Shown here piece by piece: positions 45,748 through 57,653 of a DNA stretch of 64,000 nt (the first letter of the stretch is position 1; each line of letters opens with the position of its first letter). The stretch spans positions 2,447,060-2,511,059 of the forward strand of contig OX359247.1 in the NCBI GenBank assembly GCA_947179485.1, written 5' to 3'. The translations under genes and the position numbers were made by a program. Under the pieces are notes generated by a model, which was not told the origin of the DNA, ran no database searches, and was given only the letters and a program-made list of their open reading frames with translations. The stretch is from Allacma fusca (Eukaryota > Arthropoda > Collembola > Symphypleona > Sminthuridae).

Positions 45748-48648
45748 TCATTTTTGCCTAGAAAAAACCAATTTTGGGTTTGTTGTAATAATTACATTAC
45801 TCTGTAAAATGTATTCTCTGTCACACTGAAACCTATTAACGTTTCTCTGATCAGTCTCTGTTTTTTCCCCGTGAACGTTTTCTTCGTGCTGGATAAGGCT
45901 AGTCCTCCGAGAAAATTTTTTGGTACACAATTCGCATGGAAATGGTTTCTTTGTAGCATGGACCTTAGAATGTTGGTGAAGCCCGTAATACGAGGCGAAA
46001 GATTTCTCGCATATGGGACATTCAAAAATACTGTCGCTACTATAAACTAAGTCTGATACTTGAGAATTTACACTTAAATTATTAGAAGTTAGTTTACTAT
46101 TAGCGCTGTTATGCTGGCCTGTTTGCATTGTAATCATATTTCTTTTGCCATAGTGAAAACTGTCAAGATTACCAGCGTCATTTACTGATTTTATTGGCCT
46201 CCTGGCGAAATTTTGAATGCTTCTCTTACTTCTTATATTTCTTCTGAGATGAGTCACATAATTATGACGCTTCATGTATTCTGAGGATTTAAAAGACTTG
46301 CCACACAAGTCACAATGAAAGGGCCGCTCGTCTGTATGTACCAACTGGTGTCTCTGCAATGAGAATTTATTGGCGAATTTTTTGCCACAGATATCGCACA
46401 TATGTGATGCTGAAATTCTTCCATGGTTCTTCAAATGATTATTAAATTGCCAACAGGACTTGAAAGACTTATTGCAGTTGAAACACGTGAAAGCTTTTCC
46501 TTTCCGATGAGTTAGTATGTGCATTTTAAAAAGAGATTTGTTAATTTTTTGACCACAAATAAAACAAACAGTTTTTTCGTGTATTTTTCTGTGAGATGTC
46601 AGTAGAAGAATGCGCTCAAACTTTTGTCCACACTCTTCACAGGCAAATTTTTTCTCTTTGCTTTTGAAGTGAGCACCAGCTTTATGACGCCTCACGTCAA
46701 ATGAAGTTTTAAAACACTTGCCACATAGTTCACAACAGAAAAGTCTATCACCGGTATGAAGCAATTGGTGTCTCTGTAATGAGGATTTACTGGAGTAATT
46801 ATTTCCGCAAGTTTCGCAGACGTTTAGCTTCGAATCTGAAAATATTTTTTAAAAATATATAACGCTTAAGTAAGTAGCTTTGTGATCCAAACTCATTATT
46901 TTAGTCAATCTATCGTTTTAGTCTAAAATATCCCAGTCCAAAACTTAAAAAATGGCTAATCTGATTTATACGGCATCCTTAACATTAAAAATCTAAGCTA
47001 CGATATTTTCAAACTTGTATTATTTAAATAACAAGTTGAAATGTCTGTAAATTTTTCGGTATATCTCACATAACATAATTTGCACCAGTCTGCTACGCAC
47101 TGTTATATTTTACATCATTTGTTAATTATTCAACAAATCAATGTGGGGGTGGGTTTTCCAATTAAGTTTTAGTCACTGTTGATTAGGTAATGAAAATAAT
47201 TATCATAATGAATGTTAATATACGCTAGGCACTATTCATTTTTAATGAAAGTAAACATAGTATTACTAAAGTACTCACTTGAATCAATCACCTCCTTTGA
47301 GCTTGACATCACAGGAGAAATTACTGGCACCAGTAGTTGAGGGTTTCCCAAGGTTTGTTGATCCAGTACAGGAAAACTGATGCTTAGATTTTCACGGTCC
47401 TGAATATTTTCATCTGATTGTGAGCGTCCTAAGTATTAGCAGAATCAATGAAATCGCATTGGAGCTTAAATCTTGTATATGTGAGTTCAGTAAAAATCAA
47501 ATTAAGGAATGTTATTTTCAACTTGAAGTATATAACAGATTAATTGAATACATTAAAGTGGGAGTAATACATGTACAGTTGAGATGCCTTATTTTGTACT
47601 CTGTCATATTTGTGTTGAATAGATCAGATTGGCTATTTACATTAATCATGCAAATCCACACGAATAAATATTACCTGAAATGTAATCATCCAGTAAACTG
47701 CAATCCGGCTCACCACCAAAATTAATTGCATCCAACAACGGGCTAGATAATTCCGGAAAAAGATTGCTAACCGATGGCCATTTAGAACCACTGGATGAAA
47801 GCTTTGACGCTTTATCACCACACATTCGGTGATTCTGTATATCTACATTCTGGTACTCGTCGGCACAAGCAATTGGTATGGGATCTTCCATATTCAACTC
47901 AATCGGTACTGGCTTCTCCGGTACACCAGATTCTATTACAGACATCGTTGATAATTTATTTAATAAAGAAGTTATTATTATTCTCTACTGAGTTTGTTTA
48001 AATTACCATAATCAATACACTTCTTTGAACACGACGATTCCGCTTTTTGCATCAGGAGCTGAACTGAGGGAGTAAAGCCTAATTGTCAAAAATAGAGGCA
48101 TGTTTATCAAACAAGTTAAAATTAACACATAAAACATGTATGTATGGTGTAAATATTATTTTAATTTGAACATATCCCTTACGTCTATATAGTTGACTTC
48201 TGTAGTATTCACATTTCTCCTCAGCCCGGATTCCATCCATTAGTTCTACTGCATTTTCTGGACCCTCTCCCTCAATATCGACGTTTTTCCTGACGCTACT
48301 AAATTTTGGGAACAGTAATATCCTCCCGGTGATCCCAATAATGGCGTCATTTATTTTCCCCCGAGTTTCTTTGAGTTCCTCGTGCAGCTTATACAACTTA
48401 ACCACAGATAATATACACTCCCCACAAAAAGGGAATGAATCATGTGTGAAATCAAACCGGTACTTTGAAGGAATAGTCCACTTCATGTATTTGCAAAGGA
48501 CGGCCAACAGATCAGAATATATTTCTGAAACTTCTCCAGATTTGATTTTTCCATGCAGTAGTTGGACATTTTTCGCACAAATCAAGCACCTCAGAACACC
48601 AGTTTTGGAGTTAGCATCAGAATCATTATTGCAGCTTTGGGAATCCAT
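45748..48648 (-). CDS. ZAD-like C2H2 zinc-finger protein 4
   Basis: Five exons are 48648-48183, 48078-48007, 47932-47675, 47413-47279, 46835-45748, all phase-1 joins, 672 residues. Exon 1 has the ZAD-like domain (CLIC, then FPFCGEC and VVKLYKLHEELKE) and ends YYRSQLYRR, as in gene 3. The exon 2 size (72 bp) is identical to that of gene 3. Exon 5 has nine fingers, from CETCGNNYSSKSSLQRH to CELCTKKFSRRTSLIQH. Compared with gene 3 it has one more finger in the middle (CDLCGKSFKSSEYMKRH, after a TDERP linker) and lacks the two at the end, whose relic lies just downstream. It ends NPKLVFSRQK in a novel tail. A nuclear regulator is likely, with altered DNA specificity relative to gene 3. Confidence 0.88.
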
Positions 48649-49359
48649 TCTGCAAGTAAATTCATTTGCTTACAACCTAAAAAATATAACAACCATTAAA
48701 TATAAGTTTAGCAACACTCCGAAACTCAATCTCTGAAGCTTTATTCATAATAGTCAAGCACAAATATGAACACCAGTTTTGCCAGTTGATTCCTCCCAAA
48801 TTGTTTTAAGATACACAAAACACTTACAGATCCTTTTCGGTGAATTTTTTTACGATAAGCTTCAGTTTTACTTACTACAACCAGGGTATATTTATAGCGA
48901 ATTTGTCCCAACATCCCGAAATCCACGATTTTTTAAAGACTAGAATTTAAATGTAGCACCTATAGGTTTCTTCGTAATGAAATTATAGTACATGCTATAG
49001 ATACGTATGTACTGCCCCTGTTAATAGCAAAATAAGGTGAATATTATTTTAGTTGACAGCTCGTAACACACATTGACAGCTTAAAATAGAACTCCCCTTC
49101 CTTTTTCATGACCATCGGAAACTATTAATAGTTACAACTATTTACTACAGCTCAACATTCACAAAGTGTCATATGTCATAATTGTAACAATACTCAAACG
49201 TCGTACATTGAAACGTCCTTGCTATGTTTCAACAACAGGCTGTAATAATCAACGCACATTCCCTCACAACCTCATTTGATTTGTCAATGACAAGAAGTGA
49301 CATTTTTCCGTTCACGCCATTTTGAGTCTCTCCACGCAGGACTGGGACTGACAATGAGG
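48649..49359. other. Upstream region of zinc-finger gene 4, no gene seen
   Basis: No supported gene. CAGGACTGGGACTGACAATG at about 49337 looks like a hAT-type start for the CCGACA array that follows, but no inverse end was found. Confidence 0.35.
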
Positions 49360-49925
49360 CGTAAGTAAAATTTTAGCCGACATCCGACAAGTGTCGGCAG
49401 ATTTTAGCCGACATCAAAAAGTTTCTACCCGACCAGACATTACGAGATAATCCTCGACTCGACATCCGACATTGTCGGCCAGAATCCACCGACATTGTCG
49501 GGAATTTTATGGGTTTTAGCCGACTTGTGTCGGGTGAAGTGGACGTTATTTTTTAAAATTCTAGTTGATTTCATCCGACATCCGACATATGTCGGAAGAT
49601 TTTAGCCGACATGAAAATATATTTTCATCTCTCGACATCCGAAACGTTGGGAGATTTTACTCGACATGAATTTGTTTTCTTCTTCCAAAACGTCGGGAGA
49701 TTTTACCCGACATGAATTTGTTTTCTTCTTACAAAATGTCGGGAGAATTTACCCGACATGAAATGTTTTTTCTTCTTCCAAATGTCGGGAGATTTCAGCC
49801 GACATGAAAAAATTGTTTGCTTCTTCCGGCATCCAACATGCAGGAAGATTTCAGCCGGCATAAAAATATTTTTTTCATCTTCCGACATGAAAAATTGTTT
49901 TCTTCGTCCGACATCCGAAATAAGG
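49360..49925. repeat. CCGACA/TGTCGG word satellite
   Basis: Dense inverted and direct copies of CCGACATCCGACA and TGTCGGGAGATTTTA-like units with a 45-60 bp period fill this stretch. The units at 49690-49800 are most alike. Short open frames here are by-products of the repeat. Confidence 0.85.
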
Positions 49926-49933
49926 CGGGAGCA

Positions 49934-50225
49934 GAGGTGGCCATTCACTTTTCCACTACACTCGCTACTCTAAAAACTTATTCAGGGTAAATTAGGGTAG
50001 TTACCACTACACTACCAATAAAAATGGTCTTTGTCAACTACTCTACTCGTACCATATTTTGTTCACAATCAAGACTACCACTACACTACTTTCCAGTAGA
50101 GTTATACTTTCACAGATAGCATGTACTCTACTCTACCACTACTTGCCGCAAGCTAAAAATGAGTGTTACTCTACACTACAACTATCGCACTACTATACAC
50201 AGCAAAAAGGTCACACTATGCAATA
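49934..50225. repeat. CACTAC/GTAGTG word array with CAGAGGTGGCC start
   Basis: It starts CAGAGGTGGCCATTCAC (hAT-like CAGAGG start) and continues with repeated CTACTCTAC, ACCACTACAC and their inverses. A matching inverted right end was not found, so it may be a lone left end. Confidence 0.55.
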
Positions 50226-50685
50226 TATGTAAAAGTTCACTGAACAGAGGTGCAAGGCGATCAAATCAGCCTAAAAAGGTTTCCTGAATTCCAAAAATAA
50301 GCTATAAAAATGATTTCTAGAAAAAAAATTCCCATTTAATAATAAACCGTTTATCCAGTAGTCGATGAAGCTAGACTACTGATGAAGCTAAATTAGAGGC
50401 GTACAGGACCGTCCTTTACAAGAAGCATCAAATTATAAGTTAAACATTTTGGGAAACTAGTTTATTGTTTAGACAACATTCACATGCTTGTACAGTTCAC
50501 GTACAAAACGAAAACCACTGATTATACCATAGAAACCTTATGTTGACACAACAAATTATTGCTGCATTTTTTAAAGCAAATAAAAAGGATCGCCTGCAAT
50601 TAGAGCAAAAATTACACAACTGATTTGGGCAAACAAGCGGGTTGAAACACCTCTTGCAAATGCGTTTGCAAAACAGCTGGAGAAG

Positions 50686-53012
50686 ATGGGATCTAATGTG
50701 GAAACTTCAGCATTGACAGAGCCAGTATCAACAGAGTCATTGCATGTCGATGTTGAATTCGCCAGTGCATCAATTGATGAAGACGTTTCAAAAGAATATC
50801 ATCAAGATAATTCCTACATATCTCGGCGAAAGCGAAAGAAGCCTGCTCAGGAGAAACGTGAGTCCGAAATAAGCAAGCTGGATGCTGAAATACTTGAGAT
50901 ACAGGAAAATCATCTATTGCAATCAAATGATTCGAATCTGAAAAGCCTCAAGAGACTAAAATTGGAACACGAGAAGAAACTAAAATGGTTGCGGGCGAAC
51001 GAAGCAGCAGCATCCAAGTTCCGAATACATGAAAGAAAGGTAAAGTTACTAATTCATTCCGATCCAACTACATCCAGCAAGCTTCAAGTAAAAGTAAAAA
51101 TGAGTGCAGGAAGACCACGGCTTGAGGAAGATCAGCCTATGCTACTAAAGACTATTTCAGAGATAGCTGTACAGAACGGATTAGCTGATGAACGGAGGAG
51201 TACCGAAAGTATCCGAATGTGCCGAACGCTAGATGATCTCCGTCAGCAATTGATACTTCGAGGTAACTCTTAAATGTTGATAATTTTGAACGAACCCCAG
51301 GTCTGCATGCACTGACTCAAAGGCTCCGGCTCTGCTAGGTTAGCTAGAGTTGTTTAATATTTGTAGGATTTAGCTTGACTAGCTTGGATGTATATTATCC
51401 TGTTATTATGCCTGCAAATATTCACAATCCGGACGGGAAGAAACATGTGAAAACTGTTCCTGTCACACTGGATCGGGCTCAAAATGACATGAGGAAGACA
51501 CATGAAGATCCTCACTTTGCAGCAACAACTGTACTGTTTAGCAGCACTGATGGGGGCAAAGCTGTGGCAGTGATTAGCCAAGATGACAAAAGTCGTGTTC
51601 CTTTAGGACTTAATGCAGCAAAGGTGCAGTATCCAATCCTAGTGCATTTCTAATACAAGGTCAAGCTTCCGGATCACGATTGGGTTGTAGGGAGTAGGCA
51701 TCGGCTCATCCCATCTTTATATGCTGCAATGGACTTTAATGGGAGCTAAGCTACAGGTGATTTCATTTTGTTTTGATGACATACGGAAAAATATAAGAGC
51801 CAGTACCTTGAGTCAATGCATGATATCTTATAGTGGCCCAACATACATCGCTGTGCGAAGCGGGAAGCACGACAAATCTACCGCTGAATCACATAATATT
51901 GACTTTAGCAGGTTAACGGAGCTAGAAAGTTTCACAGACATTTTTTTCAACGAAGAGGGCGCAATGAAACCAATTTTAATTCTACTTGTTGATGGCGGAC
52001 CAGATGAAAATATCTGATTTTCAAAGACTCAATTGTAATTTTTTGCGTAACGCATGCTCCACATCATTCAGGTGTGTATCTTACGCAACCTCAATAATAC
52101 AATATAACTATACGCCATCAAGCTCGAACAGTGCGTTAGCTATTACCATTGTTCTCTGCAGCATCAAACTCAGTTGAACTTCGAATGGCGCCATTATCTA
52201 GAGATGTGGCTGGAATTATTTTGGATTATGAAACATGTGGTAAACATTTAGACAGCAAACGAAAGACTATTGACAAGGCTTTACAGATCAGTAACTTCCA
52301 GAAGGCTGGTGAAGCCTTGCCTGAAGTTTGGAGTAAATCAGTAATTGACGGGTATTCCGTATCTTCTGAATACATCCCCTCACATTCCGGGTACTGACTC
52401 AAATGGTTATGACTCGCGGGATGAGGAATGGAAATCTTCTCATGTACGCCAGTCAAAATGTTTCCTTCAGATTCCTAAATGTGACAACAAGCACTGTTGT
52501 AGTCCAAAGAGAAGCAACATTGATGAAGTACTAGGCGGGATGGTTTTCCCACTCCAATACTCTTCACACGATCAGACAAGGGGTTAGAGGCAGCCAAACC
52601 TAACGACACTAATAAATTAGCACACTTTTTCGGGAATCTTTTGTCCCACCTCTCTTTAAAGCACTTGGCTTTCAAGTCCAAGTTGTTTCCGAAGCTTCCC
52701 TAGGATTTTTACTACCCATCGGAGCAGTCAAACCTGGCTGCGAAGTATTGTAAAAGCTGCGAGATCTTCTTTCCTTCAGCAGCAACAGCAAACTTCCACA
52801 AGCGCATCCGTAGACCTGGGAAATACATCTTCGTTTTATCATCGAATGGGGATTCACCGAAAGAGAATGAAAAGCAGACATGCTATATTATAAACAATCT
52901 TCGAAACTGGGTTGCAACAGCTTCTGTTACAGAAGTTCACACAACCGCTGTTACAGAAGAAATTCCTGGAAATCGGAGCCAGTACCAATAAGTCAGCGCA
53001 CTATTTTATCTC
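50686..53012 (+). pseudogene. DDE-type transposase-like gene, spliced and decayed
   Basis: The first exon, ATG 50686 to 51262, has a basic patch (ISRRKRKKPAQEKRE) and a coiled coil (ISKLDAEILEIQ). A 104-bp GT..AG intron (51263-51366) follows. The second part carries motifs of a large animal repeat-encoded family: ISQDDKSRVPLG (stop TAA at 51651-51653 soon after), LPDHDWVV, YSGPTYIAVRSGKH, VDGGPDEN (then stops), and RMAPLSRDVAG. The Asp, Asp and a Glu-bearing segment look like a DDE triad. A Cys pair and FPSAATANFHKRIRR-like segment near 52790 could be a C-terminal zinc motif. I recognise the family by motif order but cannot name the superfamily. Several stops and frame changes make it inactive. 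Termini were not identified. Confidence 0.55.
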
Positions 53013-53533
53013 CAAAATCGGGAAAGCTGGATCTAGCCTTTGCAAGTGTTACTTTTGTTTGGTTTTACTTATTGTTTCCTTTACATTTATAATAAGCATT
53101 AGTGCTTGTGTATTCGTTTATATGGTAATGCTTGGCCGATAATTACATTTAAATCTATCATATTTGAACGTGTATTTTCAATATTTATTTGTAGAATCTA
53201 AGTGTAGGAGCCGGTACCTGGAAGTCCGTGCACTACGGTATATTTTATTACACGATGTTCTTAATAAATATTTGATGCCAATGGAGAAGGTAAATTTTGA
53301 TTGTTCAATACATTTGAATCAAAAAGTGACTCATTTTGTTTTGCTTCTATTACTATTATTAACAAATGTATCCAAAATAGTTAACATAAACAAACATTCA
53401 AAATACGTTACAAGAATTACAAAATCATAGATAACAAATCAGACCAAGAACAGTTCAATCATCAGTAAACCTTCACAACTTATACTTACTTTTCAAGGTT
53501 TCCTTGGCTTTATCATTCAATTGTTCGAAATCA
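53013..53533. other. Spacer, no gene seen
   Basis: AT-rich, with one 88-codon open stretch of no recognisable family. Confidence 0.35.
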
Positions 53534-54350
53534 TTAAAAATTGTATGACATCTCTTCCGATCGAAAGCGTCTTCCAAATTCTGTCTTCAACTTCACGTAT
53601 TGTTCTATAAAAATCTTCATCGTATAAGTTTCTACTGTATAAGTTAATGCTGAATGAGCAGTATCTTGAATATAAATTTTATAGAACTGGAATACTAAGC
53701 TTCGAAATTCTGTTTTTGAGATCCACTTTTCCCCTTGAACTGTAGAACGTGCGGTACAAAAATTGATGGAGAATAAACTTCTCATAGTTTCCTCGCTCCA
53801 ATCCCAAGCAAGTGAAGTCTGAAGTTCCCGCCGCATACAATAACTAGTTCGCCTTCGGGTAAAGCAGCAAATTCCTCCTGAATTTCGATGAAATCTTCAC
53901 CATTCATCAGCGAAGGTGGTTCAAACCCGTTGGCTCGTTTTGTATACTTGTCAACAAAACAACTCCATTTTGGATGTTTAACACATTTGTTCAACAAGCA
54001 TCTCCCTTTGAATCCACGACTGCGACACTTCCAGTAACGAGCTCCCCAGTTCGTTGATTCAAATGTTGATTTGTATTGGGGTCGAATTTCTTCCTTTCCA
54101 CGTACTCAGTGGCAATGGCTACAACATCTGAGCGATTAAATCCCTTCCGCCAAGGTTGAACCCTTACGTGCTCTGCCTCGCATGGCGCTGGCTCCGTGAG
54201 CTCAACTTCTTCCTAGCTTCCTTCTCTTCGTCTTCTTGATATTTCCTTTTTAATTGTCTTCGTTTTATGCGTGCAGCCGCATTCATCACTGCCTTGACTT
54301 GTCTTTCCGTTTCCACTGTTGTCATTAACTGAGCTATAAACCGAATCCGT
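53534..54350 (-). pseudogene. Unrecognised decayed minus-strand gene
   Basis: Minus-strand frames read coherently but break repeatedly. A Lys/Arg-rich part at about 54310-54180 (KRRQLKRKYQEDEEKE-like) is followed by WGARYWKCRSRGFKGRC, then CVKHPKWSCFVDKYTKRANG, then EEFAALPEGELVIVCGG near 53830. A second frame (53836-53534) continues. Spacing of Cys/Trp suggests a small metal- or DNA-binding region. No family recognised; a transposon-associated origin is likely from context. Confidence 0.3.
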
Positions 54351-54610
54351 TCCTTAAGATATGTTCCAGCAACTCAGTCCAATATGCTTTGCTGTGAAAC
54401 AAAATGTGAGAAACAGTCAATAGGAGTCAGAACCTTGAGTCAGAGCACTATTGATTGATTTCTGCAATTTTCGTGGAAACTCAACATTTTTGAATATGAT
54501 TATTAGTCGCGCAACTATTTACTGAAACATATTTCCTCACCTTTAATTTATCCATTGCTTCGTGGAACTTTCCGGTACTGTTCCCTTCAAAGAAAAATTT
54601 TGATTTTGAA

Positions 54611-55630
54611 ATGGCGTGTACAAAAAAAACTCTCAGCTCTGGTCTTGAAAGCGCAGCAGACTCATTCCTTCTGAAATCCGACACAAATTGTAGGTTTGGA
54701 TTCTGGCTGCTCAAGCAGCGTCCAAGGATTCCTTTAGGAACCCTGAAAGTGATTGGTATGTATTATTTTCAATTGAGGGTGCACGTACAGTCATACATAC
54801 AATATGTACGTATGTACGTAATACTGAGGGGTGCCGGGGGAAGGACTACGTTCAATGATGACGTTTTACCATGGGGGTGGGGGAGTCGGAAATTCCGGGA
54901 AATTTGATGACGTAATAAAGAATGAACCCTAATCAGTATCGTGTTTATATTTGTTAACCGTGTTGTAAACACTGTATTTTTTGTTCAAGGTATTGTTTGG
55001 GGAACACAGTCACGTTTTCACATCTGGTGGACATCTGGTTATGGCACATCGACACAATCACACTGGCCAAATCAACGTAGACGCGTTTTCAATAAAATAT
55101 TCTGCAGACATTACAATTTATATCGATGCACTGAAACAAAAAATGACAATGAAACAACCTGGATTTCAAAGCAGACGGTAATATTGCTATTTAAAATCTG
55201 AGGTTGAAGTCTTTCCAGGACAAGGAATCTGTTATAGCAATGGTTTCTGAATACACAAAAGCTACCAACACAGGCAAAGAGTCTCAGGTCGCGTATGTTA
55301 TCATGACTTTTGAGGATATTTATAGCATCAAAAAGTCATTACTTCATCACAACTCCCCTCATCACCTACCCCTGAATACAGTTGATACAACTTACTTAGA
55401 AGACTGACTTCCACGAGTTTTGCATACATACTAATTTTATGGCGTCCAGCAAGACCGAATCAAATTACTGCAGGCCAAATACCGAACGTTTCTGAAATAT
55501 AAAGACATTTTACCAGACGGTGTTCCGACAAGTGACAGAGAACAACTGCATAATATAACAGCTACATCTTGTCAATACCATCTACGATTGAAACATTTGA
55601 TCTCCGAAGGCCGTTATAATTAATCGGGGG
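54611..55630 (+). pseudogene. Unrecognised decayed gene, possibly multi-exon
   Basis: ATG 54611 opens MACTKKTLSSGLESAADSFL and reaches a good donor (TTG/GTATGT) near 54754. Open stretches follow at 54981-55181 (FTSGGHLVMAHRHNHTG, KYSADITIYIDALKQKM), at 55204-55407 (MVSEYTKATNTGKES), and at about 55440-55622 (a Lys/Tyr-rich stretch with KYKDILPDGVPTSD, ending EGRYN and TAA). Frame changes separate them. The composition looks like real protein, but I know no matching family. It may belong to the same mobile unit as its neighbours. Confidence 0.3.
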
Positions 55631-55979
55631 TTAAATTTCAAAATTTGTCCGAAGAGTTCAACAATAATTACAAGGGCTTAAGTTATTACCTTGCTGAGCA
55701 ACACATATTAGCAGACTATGGTTAGAGGGTATGGGAATACAAATGATGTCCAAAGCTGTTAACGTTTGCACGTGCTGATTTAATGGATGACTGAATTTTT
55801 GATACTGACAACAACATGGACAAAACTGCGGATTTGTCTAAACCAGCGTCATCGAAACGTGGTACGTGTTAAACGTAAATTCAGTTAACTATTGTGTGCA
55901 TTAATGTTACCAACGATGTGTGCTAGTCTTTGATTGAATAGTTGCCTTTCCCACGTTCACAGGTTCATAAGCTATGTTT

Positions 55980-56534
55980 TTTTCACTTGGTCCAGGTAAC
56001 GTCGGTGAGGTACTTATCCTCGGCAGCGCCATGGGCGTTACCCCAATGATTGGTGAGATAGCAGGTCAGGCTATGGAAAGCAACGCAGCTGCTGACCTAC
56101 AAAAAATCCCGAGTTCCAACGCGAAATTTCAGCGCAAGGGCGGACCATGCTAGCAAAATATAAAGAGCTCATCATGCGAACACCAGCGACAACGACGACA
56201 ACGACTGCAAAAACCACAACTAAACCTGACGAGCTGCTGAAAATTGTACGCAGGTTCTTTGGAGGAACAACATAAGAACCAAATTCATATCCGGGATTCT
56301 CATTTCGGATCCACTACAATACAGAATGCTTCTATAAAACCGTCCCTCGCGACTCAATCTCTTGCGGTTATTGGTGCGGTTGCAGGCTCAATTGTGGTTA
56401 GCTTGTGTGCGGTATTTGTCTTTGTTATTAAATGCAAACAAACTCACAACATACACGCAGGTAGTCAAACCCGAACTCGTTTCGTTCGTCGTGGGAATTA
56501 CGACAGCGCCTCTTCGCTTGAAGGAGGACACTGA
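55980..56534 (+). pseudogene. Decayed membrane-protein-like frames
   Basis: GNVGEVLILGSAMGVTPMIG and GEIAGQAMESNAAAD (about 55995-56100) are followed by a stop, a Thr-rich frame (TTTTTAKTTT), and an open stretch 56244-56534. The last contains a clear hydrophobic segment (LAVIGAVAGSIVVSLCAVFV) followed by KCKQ and an Arg-rich tail (TRTRFVRRGN). The pattern suggests an ectodomain-transmembrane-cytoplasmic tail protein, now broken. Family unknown. Confidence 0.3.
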
Positions 56535-57238
56535 GGCATTCACTTACACGCATTTCAATAATTCTAAAGGTACACAGTCCCTTCCCCTCAAAGTCTGAAC
56601 ACCTTACACATTATTTCATTGCTGTACTGCGTGTACCAATGAAGCTTTCCTGTCGTCTTTGTTTAATTCTGAGTGTTTGTTGTATTTTCGATATGTAAAG
56701 AATGCTAATTTTTCTGCAATGAATAATTGGTATTATATGCTGGTATTAATATTACAGGTATACATTATTTGGCTAGCGCTAAAAATGTGATATATTTTGG
56801 TTGGTTTATGATGTGCGTCAAGTGCTATGCAGGTTTTAATCTTTACACGTATTGCTGACAACGTTACTTTAACCAAACATTGCTTAAACAGTTAAAGGCA
56901 TAAACAAAACTCGTGGAAAAACATTCGTAACAAGATAAGCATCATAATTATTTACACAAACTGACAACAAGCTGTCTACATGCGAATCTGAAACTGCATA
57001 CGAAAACATTGTGTGGTGTCTAAATACTAACACAACCGTATCTGACGCCGTAGTGATATCATTCTTGTGATCATATTGAAGTTACAACACCCCAGTATTT
57101 GTATGGTCGTTATGAGCTGTGTATAAAACAAACGAAATTTATAAAATAATCACTGTGATAATAAAAAGTTATACAAACGCCTGTTTTATTGTTTCAACAT
57201 ACACAAAATTAAATACAATGTTTTCCTTCGAATATATG
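56535..57238. other. No gene seen
   Basis: AT-rich spacer without supported features. Confidence 0.4.
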
Positions 57239-57635
57239 TTTTTCAGAAGCTCGTATGCAGATGAGCATGCTAAAGGAGACGTTTTGATTAGTCGTTACAT
57301 GTACACGATAGTAAAAAAATATTTAAATCTAAGTCACATTTTGTTTCGTTTTCTGAAAAACCCAAAAATAATCACCAACTTTTGCCTGAAACACTTAGTT
57401 TTCGGATGCTCTTACTCAGGTGAGATCCATAAAGGCAACGTCGTGATTAGTCATTACATATACATGATAGTAAACAAATATTTAAATCTAAGTCAAACAT
57501 ATTGTTTTCGTTTGTTAACTTTTGCATATAATACATTTTTTTTCGGAATTTCGTATTCAGGTGAGCATTATAAAGTCAACGTTGTGATTTGTCATTACAA
57601 GTGCTTGATTGTAAGCGCACATAAAATTCTAAGTC
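57239..57635 (+). repeat. Three imperfect tandem copies of a 140-165 bp unit
   Basis: The unit starts near 57239, 57400 and 57540. It contains TCAGGTGAG-like sequence, then ACGT(C/T)GTGATTAGTCATTACA and AAATATTTAAATCTAAGTCA. All three stay open in one frame across the array (57119-57640), giving repeated SYSGE...VVISHY-like segments. The frame has no family resemblance and is probably a by-product. Confidence 0.7.
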
Positions 57636-57653
57636 AGTAAGTTTGTTTGGTTG

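Noticed and set aside
49703..49973. Frames in the CCGACA satellite
   Set aside because: By-products of repeat periodicity.
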